Source of the DNA: Caballeronia sp. SEWSISQ10-4 2
GTDB lineage: Bacteria > Pseudomonadota > Gammaproteobacteria > Burkholderiales > Burkholderiaceae
Direction: 5' to 3'
Assembly: GCF_030464885.1 (NCBI RefSeq)
Contig: NZ_JALPRJ010000064.1
Span: 1 to 47,514, forward strand
Length of the DNA: 47,514 nucleotides
The notes below the pieces were generated by a model. That model ran no database searches and had not been told where the DNA came from. It was given only the letters and a program-made list of their open reading frames with translations. This document shows positions 8,395-18,596 of the stretch, piece after piece (the first letter of the stretch is position 1; every line of letters starts with the position of its first letter). The position numbers were made by a program, and so were the translations under genes.

Positions 8395-9087
8395 GAATAG
8401 GTAGTTTCGCTTAGTTTTCGTGTGCACTCACCGCTTCACAGCCGATGGGCTGTGATCGTCAACCGGCTCGACCTGTTGCTAGTAGACGGCGACACGACGC
8501 CCAATCACGACTCGTTCCTAGATCACCTCGGGCGTGACTGCCAAGTTGCCATGCCAGAGATATTCGGAACGCAGCGGCCAGCCTTAGAGTTGCGGGAACA
8601 TACGCGCGAGCCTCTCCGCGAGGCAATTGCGCAGCTGGCTTTCACAGCCGCAAGATACGATCGACGCGCCACTGGCCAACCGCCCGCCCGCTTTCTGCGC
8701 GTATTACCGTTCCTTGGGACCGCCGTCTGGCGGCAGATCCCACGTCCAGCCGCCTGTTCGTACAGGCTACGCGTCCGAGAACGCTAAACGGGACATTTCA
8801 GGGATCAACATTATTGCATTCGTGTAACTCAAGCCTCGCGCGAGCCGGGTACATTGACGCCATTCTTTACTCAATCCGCGTCCCTCCTCTGCTACCGAGG
8901 TCAATATGAACAACAGACGGCTATTGCGCCGTTCGCGCGGCCAGCGTCGCTTACAACTTAATAAAACATTGTCAAAGGCTTGATCCATGGTTACAACGCG
9001 AGGGAACCGTGGCACCTTTCCACAGTCCCGGCTGGGGATCGCTCCCCGCCCAATCATCAACGACAGCACCTGTTTTCGGAGATACCT
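8395..9087. other. Long intergenic region with no convincing gene
   Basis: This 690-base stretch separates the divergently transcribed beta-propeller gene and RND operon. It contains only short open frames, including one of 121 codons at 8422-8787, with no recognisable domain, no good ribosome-binding site and scattered rare codons. The promoter of the RND operon must lie here, but I see no clear regulator gene or operator. It may be the wreck of an older gene. Confidence 0.5.
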
Positions 9088-10353
9088 ATGAGCGAAGCCG
9101 TGTCCACGCAGCCAAAGCGCTCCCGACGCGGGCTCATCCTGTTTGCGGTGATCGTGCTGGCGCTGATTGCGCTTGTCGTTGTCCACCTGTTGACCCAAAA
9201 GAAGCCCGCGCGCGACGCAGCGCCCATCGTCGTGACGGTGGCGAGCGCAACGCTCGGCTCGATGCCGGTCACCTTGAACGAACTTGGCACTGTCACCCCT
9301 ACCGCTACCGTGACCGTGCTGCCGCAACTGAGCGGCTACCTAACTGCCGTCGGTTATCACGAAGGCCAGGAAGTGCAGAAAGGCCAGTTCCTGGCCCAGA
9401 TCGATCCGCGCCAGTATGAAATCAACAAGCAGCAAGCCGAGGCGACGCTCGCCAAAGACCGGGCCTTGCTCGCCCAGGCGCGTGCCGACCTGGTCCGCTT
9501 CACGCAGTTGAACGAACGCAAGTCGATCGCCGAGCAAACCTTCGCGGACCAGCAGTTCCTCGTCCAGCAGGACGAGGCCGCGGTCAAGCTGGATCTGGCC
9601 ATCATCGCTCAAGACGACCTCAATCTGACCTATTGCCGCATCACCGCGCCGGTCACCGGAAAGGTCGGCCTGCGTCTCGTCGACCCGGGCAACTACGTCA
9701 CGGCGTCGTCGTCGACGGGCATTGTCGTCATCACCACGGTCAAGCCGACCACGGTGCAGTTCACGGTGCCGCAAGACTCGCTGGTCGCCGTCGTGCAGCG
9801 CCTGAATGCGGGCGCTACGTTGCCGGTCACCGCCTATACCAGCGATAACGCACGCGAAATCGCCACCGGCACGCTGTACGCCGTCAGCAACCAGATGGCC
9901 ACGGCGACGGGCACGGTCACCTTACGCGCAACTTTCGCCAATGACGACGAAGCGCTCTTCCCGAACGAGTTCGTCAACATCAAGCTGCTAGTCGATACGA
10001 TGCAAAATGCCGTGCTGGTGCCCACGCCCGCCGTGCAAACCGGGGCGCCCGGCGACTACGTGTATCTCGTCAACGCGGACAATTCGGTTTCCGTGCATAA
10101 GGTCAAGATCGGCCCGAGCGACGGCAAGAACACGGTCATCCTGTCCGGCCTCTCGGCGGGCAACGTAGTGGTCACGGACGGCACGGACCGCCTGAACGAC
10201 GGCGCCAAGATCCAGGCGGCCAAAGCGAAACCCGCCTCGGCTGACGCAGTTGCCTCGGATTCCGCAGCCGCCTCCGGCCGGCACAAACTGGCCCACGGCG
10301 CCTCGGAGCCCGCTGCGGCGCCCGAAGCCGCGTCGGTCAATGCTGCTTCGTAG
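9088..10353 (+). CDS. mdtA: RND efflux periplasmic adaptor (MdtA-like membrane fusion protein)
   Basis: This is a 421-residue periplasmic adaptor that links the inner-membrane RND pumps to the outer-membrane channel. It has a short cytoplasmic start and a membrane anchor at about residues 15-34. A barrel-sandwich segment follows, containing L-P-Q-L-S-G-Y-L and the L-A-Q-I-D-P-R-Q-Y-E hairpin entry. After the coiled coil comes T-Y-C-R-I-T-A-P-V-T-G-K-V-G-L-R, which closes the lipoyl domain, then a beta-barrel domain. The C-terminal 45 residues are Ala/Ser-rich and probably disordered. The ATG at 9088 has GGAG seven bases upstream and yields the proper anchor; 36 in-frame upstream codons are discarded. 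It is the first gene of a four-gene operon. Confidence 0.93.
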   Translation: MSEAVSTQPKRSRRGLILFAVIVLALIALVVVHLLTQKKPARDAAPIVVTVASATLGSMPVTLNELGTVTPTATVTVLPQLSGYLTAVGYHEGQEVQKGQFLAQIDPRQYEINKQQAEATLAKDRALLAQARADLVRFTQLNERKSIAEQTFADQQFLVQQDEAAVKLDLAIIAQDDLNLTYCRITAPVTGKVGLRLVDPGNYVTASSSTGIVVITTVKPTTVQFTVPQDSLVAVVQRLNAGATLPVTAYTSDNAREIATGTLYAVSNQMATATGTVTLRATFANDDEALFPNEFVNIKLLVDTMQNAVLVPTPAVQTGAPGDYVYLVNADNSVSVHKVKIGPSDGKNTVILSGLSAGNVVVTDGTDRLNDGAKIQAAKAKPASADAVASDSAAASGRHKLAHGASEPAAAPEAASVNAAS

Positions 10354-10371
10354 AAGCGGACCCACGCGCCG

Positions 10372-13300
10372 ATGAATATTTCCCGTCTGTTTATTCTTAG
10401 ACCGGTAGCCACGATGCTGCTGATGATTGCCCTCGTGCTGGTGGGCCTCGTCGCCATGCGCGTGCTGCCGGTCTCCTCGCTGCCCAACGTCGACTATCCG
10501 ACCATCCAGGTGCAGACCTTCTATCCGGGCGCGAGCCCGGACGTGATGGCCACCACGGTCACGGCGCCGCTCGAAGTGCAACTGGGCGAGATCCCCGGCC
10601 TGCAGCAGATGACGTCGTATAGCTCGGATGGCGCGTCGGTCATCACGCTGCAGTTCGACCTGTCGCTGAACCTCGATGTCGCCGAGCAGAACGTCCAGCA
10701 GGCCATCAACGCGTCCAACAGCTACCTGCCCTCCGGCCTGCCGGCGCCGCCGACCTATGCGAAAGTGAACCCGGCCGACCAGCCGATCCTGACGCTCGCG
10801 GTCACGTCGAAGTCGATGTCGTTGACCCAGCTCGAGGACATCGCCAATAACCGCCTCGGCACCAAGATTTCCGAAGTGTCGGGCGTGGGCGTGGTCACAA
10901 CCAGCGGCGGCAACGTGCCGGCCATTCGTGTAGAAGCGGACCCGCACAAGCTGGCCGCCTACGGCCTGAACATCGACGACCTGCGCACGCTGCTCAGCTA
11001 CGTCAACGTGAGCCAGCCGAAGGGTAATTTCGACGGCCCGGAGCTCGACTACACGATCAACGGCAACGACCAGATCACCGATCCGAAGGACTACCTGGAC
11101 ACGGTGGTCGCCTATCAGAACGGCGCGCCGGTGTTCATGCGCGACGTCGCGCGCGTGAGCCAGGCCGCGCAGGACGTCGAGCGCGGCGCCTGGTACAACG
11201 GCTCGCCCGCCATCGTGCTCAACGTGCAGCGCCAGCCGGGCGCGAACGTGATCGCCACGGTCAACCAGATCATGAAGCAGTTGCCGCAGCTCGAATCCAC
11301 GCTGCCGGCCGGCATGAAGGTCACGGTGGTGTCGGACAGCACCGGCGTGATCCGCTCGTCAGTGTCCGACGCGGCGCTCGAACTGATCCTGGCGATCGTG
11401 CTGGTGGTGGCGGTGATCTTCGTGTTCCTGCGCAACGTGCCGGCCACGCTGATCCCGAGCATCTCGGTGCCGGTCTCGCTGATCGGCACGCTAGCGGTGA
11501 TGTACCAGCTGAACTACTCGATCGACAACCTCTCGCTGATGGCGTTGATCATTGCCACCGGCTTCGTGGTCGACGACTCGATCGTGATGATCGAGAACAT
11601 CGTGCGTTATCTGGAGGAAGGCAAGACGCCGCTCGAGGCTGCGCTGGAAGGCGCCGGGCAGATTGGCTTCACGATTCTCTCGCTGACCATCTCGCTGATC
11701 GCCGTGCTGATTCCGCTGCTGTTTATGGGCGGCGTGATCGGGCGTCTCTTCAGCGAATTCGCGGTAACGCTCGCGGTCACCATCGTGATCTCGGCGGTGG
11801 TCTCGCTGACCGTGGTGCCGATGCTCTGCGCGCGCATGTTGCGCGCCCAGGCCGAACGGCATCCAAGCCGCTTCGAGCGCATCAGCGAAGGCCTCTTCAA
11901 CAAAACGCTCGCCGCTTATGAACGCGGCCTGCGCTGGGTGCTGGACCATCAGATGCTGACGCTTGCGGTGGCGGTCGGCACCGTCGTGCTGACCGGCATC
12001 CTGTACGTGGTGATCCCGAAAGGCCTCTTTCCGGTGCAGGACGTCGGCGTGATCGAGGGCATCAGCGTGGCCGACAACTCGGTGTCGTACAAGGCAATGG
12101 TGACCCGCCAGAGTGCGCTCGCCGATGCGATCCTGAAAGACCCTGACGTGACCTCGCTCACCTCCTACGTGGGCATCGACGGCACCAACTCCACGCTGAA
12201 CAACGGCCGCTTCCTGATCAACCTGCGCGACCGGGACAAGCGTTCCGACACGGCGCAAGAGATCGCGCGGCGTCTGCAGCAGGAAGTCGCCAATGTGCCC
12301 GGCGTGAGGCTCTACATGCAGCCTGAGCAGGATCTGACGCTCGACACCACGGTCTCGCCGAACCAGTACAGCTTCGTGCTGCGCGGACCGAGCCAGCAGG
12401 CGTTCCAGAAGTACGTGCCGGAACTGGTGTCGCGCATGAAGCAGATTCCGTCGCTCGCCGACGTGCAAAGCGACATGAACACCGACGGCCTGAGCGTGAA
12501 CGTCGAAGTCAACCGGCAACTGGCCGCACGCTTCGGCATTACGCCGGCGACCATCGACAACGCCCTGTACGACGCACTCGGCCAGCGGATCGTCTCGACC
12601 ATCTTCGAGCAGTCGAACCAGTACCGGGTGATCCTCGTCGCCAAGCCGGAATCGCTGCCGGACGTGCAGTCGATCGGCAACCTGTATCTGCCGAGCCAGA
12701 CCGGCAGCACCGGCCAGGTGCCGCTGTCCGCCATCGCCAAGATCCAGATCACGAAGTCGCCGCTGGTGATCAGCCATCTTGCGCAGTTCCCGTCCGTCAC
12801 GATCTCGTTCAACCTCGCGAAGGGTGCATCGTTGAGCACGGCGGTAAAGGACATCCATGCAGCGGAACAGTCGGTGAACCTGCCGCCGTCGATCACCTCG
12901 TCGCTGCAGGGCGCGGCCCAGGCGTTCGAGGATTCGCTGTCGAGCGAGGTGTACCTGCTGATCGCGGCGCTGGTCGCGGTGTATATCGTGCTCGGCGTGC
13001 TGTATGAGAGCTTCATCCATCCGGTGACAATTCTGTCCACGCTGCCCTCGGCGGGCATCGGCGCCCTGCTCGCGCTGATGATCGCCGGCAGCGACCTGGA
13101 TGTGATCGGCATCATCGGTATCGTGCTGCTGATCGGCATCGTCAAGAAGAACGCCATCATGATGGTGGACTTCGCGCTGGATGCCGAACGCAATCACGGC
13201 AAGCCTCCGCGCGAGGCGATCTTCGAGGCGTCGCTGCTGCGCTTCCGCCCGATCCTGATGACGACGCTCGCCGCCATGCTCGGCGCCCTGCCGATGCTGC

Positions 13301-13488
13301 TCGGCAGCGGCACGGGTTCGGAGCTGCGCCGGCCGCTGGGTCTCGCGATCATCGGCGGCCTGACGCTGAGCCAGATGCTGACGCTCTTCACCACGCCGGT
13401 GATCTACCTGTTCTTCGACAGGATGGCGGAGCGCGTCAACCGTAGGCGGCGCCGCAATTCGGAGGGCACGACGGAGGACACGCCTTGA
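10372..13488 (+). CDS. mdtB: RND efflux inner-membrane pump, MdtB-like
   Basis: This is a 1038-residue proton-driven RND transporter of the HAE1 type, of normal length, with twelve membrane helices and two large periplasmic loops. TM4 carries the proton-relay pair in F-V-V-D-D-S-I-V-M-I-E-N, and a lysine follows in G-I-V-K-K-N-A-I-M-M in the second half, as in AcrB/MdtB. It starts 18 bases after the adaptor gene. The next gene encodes a second, related pump, which is the hallmark of MdtABC systems working as heterotrimers. The characterised E. coli MdtABC exports bile salts, novobiocin and similar compounds; the substrate here is unknown. Confidence 0.94.
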   Translation: MNISRLFILRPVATMLLMIALVLVGLVAMRVLPVSSLPNVDYPTIQVQTFYPGASPDVMATTVTAPLEVQLGEIPGLQQMTSYSSDGASVITLQFDLSLNLDVAEQNVQQAINASNSYLPSGLPAPPTYAKVNPADQPILTLAVTSKSMSLTQLEDIANNRLGTKISEVSGVGVVTTSGGNVPAIRVEADPHKLAAYGLNIDDLRTLLSYVNVSQPKGNFDGPELDYTINGNDQITDPKDYLDTVVAYQNGAPVFMRDVARVSQAAQDVERGAWYNGSPAIVLNVQRQPGANVIATVNQIMKQLPQLESTLPAGMKVTVVSDSTGVIRSSVSDAALELILAIVLVVAVIFVFLRNVPATLIPSISVPVSLIGTLAVMYQLNYSIDNLSLMALIIATGFVVDDSIVMIENIVRYLEEGKTPLEAALEGAGQIGFTILSLTISLIAVLIPLLFMGGVIGRLFSEFAVTLAVTIVISAVVSLTVVPMLCARMLRAQAERHPSRFERISEGLFNKTLAAYERGLRWVLDHQMLTLAVAVGTVVLTGILYVVIPKGLFPVQDVGVIEGISVADNSVSYKAMVTRQSALADAILKDPDVTSLTSYVGIDGTNSTLNNGRFLINLRDRDKRSDTAQEIARRLQQEVANVPGVRLYMQPEQDLTLDTTVSPNQYSFVLRGPSQQAFQKYVPELVSRMKQIPSLADVQSDMNTDGLSVNVEVNRQLAARFGITPATIDNALYDALGQRIVSTIFEQSNQYRVILVAKPESLPDVQSIGNLYLPSQTGSTGQVPLSAIAKIQITKSPLVISHLAQFPSVTISFNLAKGASLSTAVKDIHAAEQSVNLPPSITSSLQGAAQAFEDSLSSEVYLLIAALVAVYIVLGVLYESFIHPVTILSTLPSAGIGALLALMIAGSDLDVIGIIGIVLLIGIVKKNAIMMVDFALDAERNHGKPPREAIFEASLLRFRPILMTTLAAMLGALPMLLGSGTGSELRRPLGLAIIGGLTLSQMLTLFTTPVIYLFFDRMAERVNRRRRRNSEGTTEDTP

Positions 13489-16400
13489 ACATCTCGGCGT
13501 TATTCATCCGGCGCCCTGTCGCGACCACGCTTTTGGCGATCGCCATCCTGATCTCCGGGACGCTCGCCTATTTCCGGCTGCCGGTCGCGCCGTTGCCGAA
13601 CATCGCCTTTCCGGTGATCGTGGTGCAGGCGAACATGGCGGGCGCGAGCCCGAACATCATGGCGTCCACGGTGGCCGAACCGCTCGAGCGGCGCCTGGCG
13701 ACCATTGCCGACGTGAGCGAGCTGACGTCGATCAGCTACGTCGGCTCGTCGATGATCGTGGTCGTGTTCGGCCTGAACCGCGACATCAACGGCGCGGCCC
13801 GCGACGTCGAAGCCGCGATCCAGGCGGCCCGCGCGGACTTGCCGACCACGCTGCGCAGCAATCCGACCTATCGCCAGTACAACCCGGCGGATGCGCCCAT
13901 CATGGTGCTCTCGCTGACGTCGGACACGCTCACCAAGGCGCAGCTCTACGATTCCGCGGATTCGGTGATCCAGCAGCAACTCTCGCAGGTCAACGGCGTG
14001 GGCCAGATCACGCTCGGCGGCGGCGCGTTGCCCTCGGTGCGGGTCGAGTTGCAGCCGGGCAAGCTGAACAGCTACGGAATCGGCCTCGAGGACGTGCGCG
14101 CGGCGATCAGTGCGGCGAACGCTGACAGCGCCAAAGGCCACCTCGATGAAGGCGACCAGCGCTACGTTGTCACGTCCAATGACCAGATCACCAAGGCCGC
14201 GCCCTACCGCGACCTTGTCGTCGCCTACCGCAACGGCGCGGCGGTACAACTGCGCGACGTCGCCGAGGTCAAGGATTCGAACGAAAATATTCGCAACGCC
14301 GGACTCTTCAACGGCAAGTCGGCCATCCTGGTGATCGTGTATCCGATGCCCGGCAGCAATGTCGTGAGTACGGTGGCGCAGATCCGCAAAGTGTTGCCCT
14401 CGATCGAAGCGACGTTGCCGAGCAGCGTGCACGTGGGCGTCGCGATCGACCGGTCGGAGTCGGTCCGCTCGTCAGTGGGCGACACCGAACGCACGCTGTT
14501 CATCGCCGTGCTGCTGGTCGTGGGCGTGGTGTTCATCTTCCTGCAGTCGCCGCGCGCCACGCTGGTGCCGGCAGTTGCGCTGCCGCTGTCGATCGTGGGC
14601 ACCTTCGGGCCGATGTACCTGCTCGGCTACAGCATCGACAATCTCTCGCTGATGGCGCTCACCATCGGCACCGGCTTCGTGGTCGACGACGCGGTGGTGG
14701 TGCTGGAGAACATCGTGCGCCACATGGAGGCGGGGCTCAGCCCCAAGGAAGCCGCGTTGAAAGGCAGCGGCGAAGTGGGCTTCACGGTGATCTCGATGAG
14801 CCTGTCGCTGATCGCCGTGTTCCTGCCGATCATGCTGATGCCCGGTATCGTCGGCCTGCTGTTCCATGAGTTTGCGGTCACGCTGTCCATCGCCATCCTG
14901 ATTTCGCTCGTCATCTCGCTCACGGTCACGCCGGCGATGTGCGCGTATGTGCTGAGCCGCAACAACGCCGGGCATTCGAAAGCCCGCTGGGCGCTGTGGG
15001 TCGAGGCTCAATTCGACCGATTCAAGGACGCCTACGCACGCACGCTCGCGGCCGTACTGGATCATTCGCTGCTGGTCATCCTGCTGTTGATCGGCCTGCT
15101 CGTGGCCAACGTGTTCCTGTTCAAGCTGGTGCCCGCCACCTTCTTTCCCGAGCAGGACACCGGCATCCTGATCGGGCAGATCATCGCCGACCAGAGCATC
15201 TCCTTCCCGGCGATGCAAAAGAAGCTCGCGCAGTTGCAGGAGATCGTGCAGAAGGATCCGGCAGTCGCCTCGGTAGCCGGCTTTACCGGCGGCCGCGCGC
15301 TCAATACCGCGAACGTGTTCATCGAACTGAAGCCGCTGGCGGAGCGCCATCTCACGGCGACCGAGGTGGTGAACCGCCTGCGGCCCAGGCTCAACCAGGT
15401 CTCGGGTGCGCGGCTCTTTATCCAGGCGCAGCAGGATCTGCGGATCGGCGGACGGCAGTCGGCCGCCGAGTATCAGTACACACTGACCAGCGACGATTCC
15501 GCCGCGCTGTTCAAGTGGACGCCGCTGCTCGTCGCCGCACTCGGCAAAGAACACGCGCAGTTGCTCGACGTGAACTCGGACCTGCAGCAAAACGGTCTGC
15601 AGACCTACGTCAGCATCAACCGCGCGACGGCGGCCCGGTACGGCTTCGCGCCGAACCAGGTCGACAACGTGCTGTATGACGCGTTCGGCCAGCGTACGGT
15701 GTCGACCATCTACAACCCGCTCAACCAGTATTTCGTGGTGATGGAGGTGGCGCCGGAGTACTGGCAGTATCCGCAGACGCTCAGCCAGATTTACCTGAGC
15801 AAGGCGGCGGGCAATGCCACCGGTACGGCGGCCACGCAAATGCCGAGCGGCACGGTGTCCGGCGTGACGGCGACGACTCAGACCAGCACGACCAGCAGCA
15901 CGAACTCGCTCAACTCGAACGCGCAAGCCAACGCGACCACCAACAGCATCGCCAACAGCAAGGGCGGCAGTTCGACCGGCAGCGCGGACAGCACGTCAGC
16001 CGAGACCATGGTGCCGCTGGCGGCCCTGGTTTCGTACTCGAACAGCCATACGTCGACGCAGGTGAACCATCAGAGCGGCCTCGTCGCCGCAACGATTTCG
16101 TTCAACCTGCCAGCCGGCGGATCGTTGAGCAAGGCGGCCGTGGCGATCGACAACACGATCCGCGAGATCGGCATGCCGGCCAGCATCCACGGTACGTTTG
16201 CGGGTGCGGCGGCGGCCTACTCGCAGTCCATGGGTACGGTGCCGCTGCTGATTCTCGCCGCGCTCGGCGTGGTGTATATCGTGCTCGGCGTGCTGTACGA
16301 AAGCTCGATCCACCCGCTGACCATCCTGTCGACGTTGCCGTCGGCCGGTATCGGCGCCACGCTGGCGTTGCTGATTTTCGGCACGCCGTTCTCGGTGATC

Positions 16401-16802
16401 GCGATGATCGGCATCATTCTGCTGATCGGTATCGTCAAGAAGAACGGCATCATGATGGTCGACGTCGCGATCCAGTTGCAGCGCAACGAAGGGATGCCGG
16501 CGCGCGAAGCGATTCACGCCGCCGCCGTGGTGCGTCTGCGGCCGATCATGATGACCACGTTCGCGGCCGTGCTCGGGGCGGTGCCGCTTGCTATCGGCAT
16601 TGGCCAGGGCGCGTCGCTGCGTCAGCCGCTCGGTATCACCGTAATGGGTGGCCTGATCCTGAGCCAAGTCTTTACGCTGTACACGACACCGGTGATCTAC
16701 CTCTACCTCGACCGCTTGCGGGGCAAGTTGGTCAGGTGGTCCGCAGGCCTGCCGTGGAATCGGGACTCGGAGCAACCCGGACAACCGGATACGAAGGCAT
16801 GA
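13485..16802 (+). CDS. mdtC: RND efflux inner-membrane pump, MdtC-like, with a Ser/Thr/Asn-rich insert
   Basis: This is an 1105-residue RND pump, about 80 residues longer than typical MdtC. It starts at a TTG whose last two bases overlap the TGA of the previous gene, with GGAGG upstream, so the pair is translationally coupled. The proton-relay motif F-V-V-D-D-A-V-V-V-L-E-N is present. The extra length is a low-complexity segment at about residues 775-838. It is built of Thr, Ser, Asn, Ala and Gly and lies in the second periplasmic loop, just before the conserved M-V-P-L-A-A-L strand. It probably partners the MdtB-like subunit in a mixed trimer. Confidence 0.93.
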   Translation: MNISALFIRRPVATTLLAIAILISGTLAYFRLPVAPLPNIAFPVIVVQANMAGASPNIMASTVAEPLERRLATIADVSELTSISYVGSSMIVVVFGLNRDINGAARDVEAAIQAARADLPTTLRSNPTYRQYNPADAPIMVLSLTSDTLTKAQLYDSADSVIQQQLSQVNGVGQITLGGGALPSVRVELQPGKLNSYGIGLEDVRAAISAANADSAKGHLDEGDQRYVVTSNDQITKAAPYRDLVVAYRNGAAVQLRDVAEVKDSNENIRNAGLFNGKSAILVIVYPMPGSNVVSTVAQIRKVLPSIEATLPSSVHVGVAIDRSESVRSSVGDTERTLFIAVLLVVGVVFIFLQSPRATLVPAVALPLSIVGTFGPMYLLGYSIDNLSLMALTIGTGFVVDDAVVVLENIVRHMEAGLSPKEAALKGSGEVGFTVISMSLSLIAVFLPIMLMPGIVGLLFHEFAVTLSIAILISLVISLTVTPAMCAYVLSRNNAGHSKARWALWVEAQFDRFKDAYARTLAAVLDHSLLVILLLIGLLVANVFLFKLVPATFFPEQDTGILIGQIIADQSISFPAMQKKLAQLQEIVQKDPAVASVAGFTGGRALNTANVFIELKPLAERHLTATEVVNRLRPRLNQVSGARLFIQAQQDLRIGGRQSAAEYQYTLTSDDSAALFKWTPLLVAALGKEHAQLLDVNSDLQQNGLQTYVSINRATAARYGFAPNQVDNVLYDAFGQRTVSTIYNPLNQYFVVMEVAPEYWQYPQTLSQIYLSKAAGNATGTAATQMPSGTVSGVTATTQTSTTSSTNSLNSNAQANATTNSIANSKGGSSTGSADSTSAETMVPLAALVSYSNSHTSTQVNHQSGLVAATISFNLPAGGSLSKAAVAIDNTIREIGMPASIHGTFAGAAAAYSQSMGTVPLLILAALGVVYIVLGVLYESSIHPLTILSTLPSAGIGATLALLIFGTPFSVIAMIGIILLIGIVKKNGIMMVDVAIQLQRNEGMPAREAIHAAAVVRLRPIMMTTFAAVLGAVPLAIGIGQGASLRQPLGITVMGGLILSQVFTLYTTPVIYLYLDRLRGKLVRWSAGLPWNRDSEQPGQPDTKA

Positions 16803-18349
16803 AGATGACGATTTCCTATAAACACTTTGGGCCGCTAAGCCACCACCTTAGCCACCTTGGTCACTTTCGACCCCTGGCCGCCGCGACGCTGGCCCTGCTG
16901 GTCAGCGGCTGCGTGGTCGGTCCGGACTACCACCGGCCGCAGGTCAACGTGCCCGCCACCTACGCGGAGCTGCCGGGCTGGACCCAAGCCGAGCCGGCCG
17001 CAGCCGGACCGAAGGGCGAATGGTGGACCGCCTTTAACGATCCGCTGATCGACCAGCTCGAACCACTGGTGTCGGTGTCGAACCAGACCGTGCGCCAGGA
17101 CTACGCGAACTATCAGGAAGCGCTGGCTGAAGTGCGGGCCGCACGCGCCAGCCTGTTCCCGACGATCGGCGTAACCGGCTCGGGCACGAAGTCGCGCAGC
17201 GCAAACGGCAACGCGGCCAAGGTCGTCAACTCGGGCTCGCTCGAAGGCAACGTCAGTTGGGCGCCGGACCTGTGGGGTCAGGTGCGCCGCACGATCGAAG
17301 AAAACTCAGCGACCGCGCAAGCGAGCGAAGCGACGCTCGCCAGTGCGACGCTCTCCGAGCAGGTGGCGCTGGCCACGGCCATCATCGACCTGCGCACCAG
17401 CGATGCGAATATCGACCTGCTGCAGAGAACTGTCCAGGAGTATCAGCACTTTCTCGGCGTGATCGCCGACCAGGACAAGGCGGGCACCATCCCGCCGTCC
17501 GACCTGATCACCGCACGCACCCAACTCGAGACGGCACAATCCAACCTGATCGCACTCGGTGTGGCGCGGGCGCAAGACGCGCATGCGATTGCCGTGCTGG
17601 TGGGCAAGAATCCGGAGGAGCTTTCGATCCCCCACAGCACCGCGATGCCGACCCTGCCCGCGGTGCCGGTCGGCGTGCCGTCGACGCTGCTTGAGCGCCG
17701 CCCCGACATCGCCGCCGCCGAGCGCCAGATGGCCGCGCAGAACGCGGCGATCGGCGTGGCCGTGGCGGCCTACTACCCGACGGTTTCCCTCTCGGCGCTG
17801 AGCGGGTTCACGCAGTCGCCGTTGTCCGGGCTGCTGCACGTAAGCAACTATGTCTGGTCGCTGGGCGGCAGCGCCACCGAAACGATCTTCGACGGAGGCT
17901 TGCGCAATGCGGACGTGGACGCGGCGAAAGCGGCTTACGATGCGACCGTCGCCAACTATCGCGGCACGGTGCTGACCGCGTTCCAGGACGTGGAGAACGA
18001 CCTGTCCGGCTTGCGGATCCTGGCCGAGCAGGCGGTCGTGCTGGAGTCGCTCGTGCGCGATGCGAACCGGGGCGCCGAGATTGCCTTCAACGAGTATCAG
18101 GCCGGCACGGTGGACTACACCACCGTGGCCACGGCCCAGGCCACCCAGTTAAGCAGTCAGCAGACCGCGCTGAATGTGCAGCAGGAGCGCCTGCTGGATG
18201 CGGCGTCTCTGTTCGGCGACCTGGGCGGCGGCTGGGCAGCTACCGACCTGCATGATCCGCGGCATCCGCAGATCCCGGTTACCCAACAGGCGACGCCCAC
18301 GCAAACGGGCGATACCTCCACGCACAACACTGCAGCCAAGATGCAATGA
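16799..18349 (+). CDS. Outer-membrane efflux lipoprotein (NodT/OprM family)
   Basis: This is a 516-residue TolC-like outer-membrane factor that completes the tripartite efflux pump. A leader ends in the lipobox L-V-S-G-C with Cys38 as the acylated residue, followed by V-V-G-P-D-Y-H-R-P, the family start. Two repeats of long helices with strands follow, including A-L-A-E-V-R-A-A-R-A and L-L-E-R-R-P-D-I-A-A-A-E-R. Its ATG overlaps the stop of the MdtC-like gene in an ATGA. The leader is slightly long and His-rich (several H pairs between residues 9 and 22). The C-terminal 40 residues (P-Q-I-P-V-T-Q-Q onward) are Thr/Gln-rich and probably disordered. Confidence 0.93.
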   Translation: MKMTISYKHFGPLSHHLSHLGHFRPLAAATLALLVSGCVVGPDYHRPQVNVPATYAELPGWTQAEPAAAGPKGEWWTAFNDPLIDQLEPLVSVSNQTVRQDYANYQEALAEVRAARASLFPTIGVTGSGTKSRSANGNAAKVVNSGSLEGNVSWAPDLWGQVRRTIEENSATAQASEATLASATLSEQVALATAIIDLRTSDANIDLLQRTVQEYQHFLGVIADQDKAGTIPPSDLITARTQLETAQSNLIALGVARAQDAHAIAVLVGKNPEELSIPHSTAMPTLPAVPVGVPSTLLERRPDIAAAERQMAAQNAAIGVAVAAYYPTVSLSALSGFTQSPLSGLLHVSNYVWSLGGSATETIFDGGLRNADVDAAKAAYDATVANYRGTVLTAFQDVENDLSGLRILAEQAVVLESLVRDANRGAEIAFNEYQAGTVDYTTVATAQATQLSSQQTALNVQQERLLDAASLFGDLGGGWAATDLHDPRHPQIPVTQQATPTQTGDTSTHNTAAKMQ

Positions 18350-18596
18350 TCTCGCGTTCCTGGTGACGGGCTGAGCGGAAGGCCGCACGAATGTGTGATG
18401 CCGAGAGCATGCGCGAGGCGTCCGCTATTCCTGACGCAAGTTGGCGTTTGTTGGCGGAGCGAACAGCGTAGAATTTTGCGTCAGGTAGCCGCCGCCTTCA
18501 TGCTTCAATAAGTATGCGTCAATCGGCACTGGATCGAAACCGGCTCGGCGGACGGCGCCTTCACGTGATCTTGCGACCTCGAAGGAGGAGCACCCC

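Noticed and set aside
8422..8787. A 121-codon plus-strand frame between the propeller gene and the efflux operon
   Set aside because: No recognised domain, poor start context and irregular composition. I could not support it as a gene.
11491..13197. A 568-codon open frame on the minus strand, and several others antisense to the RND genes (13500-14432, 14472-15926, 15996-16784)
   Set aside because: They lie wholly opposite clear RND pump genes, are His/Arg/Asp-rich without domains and result from the high-GC codon bias of the real genes.
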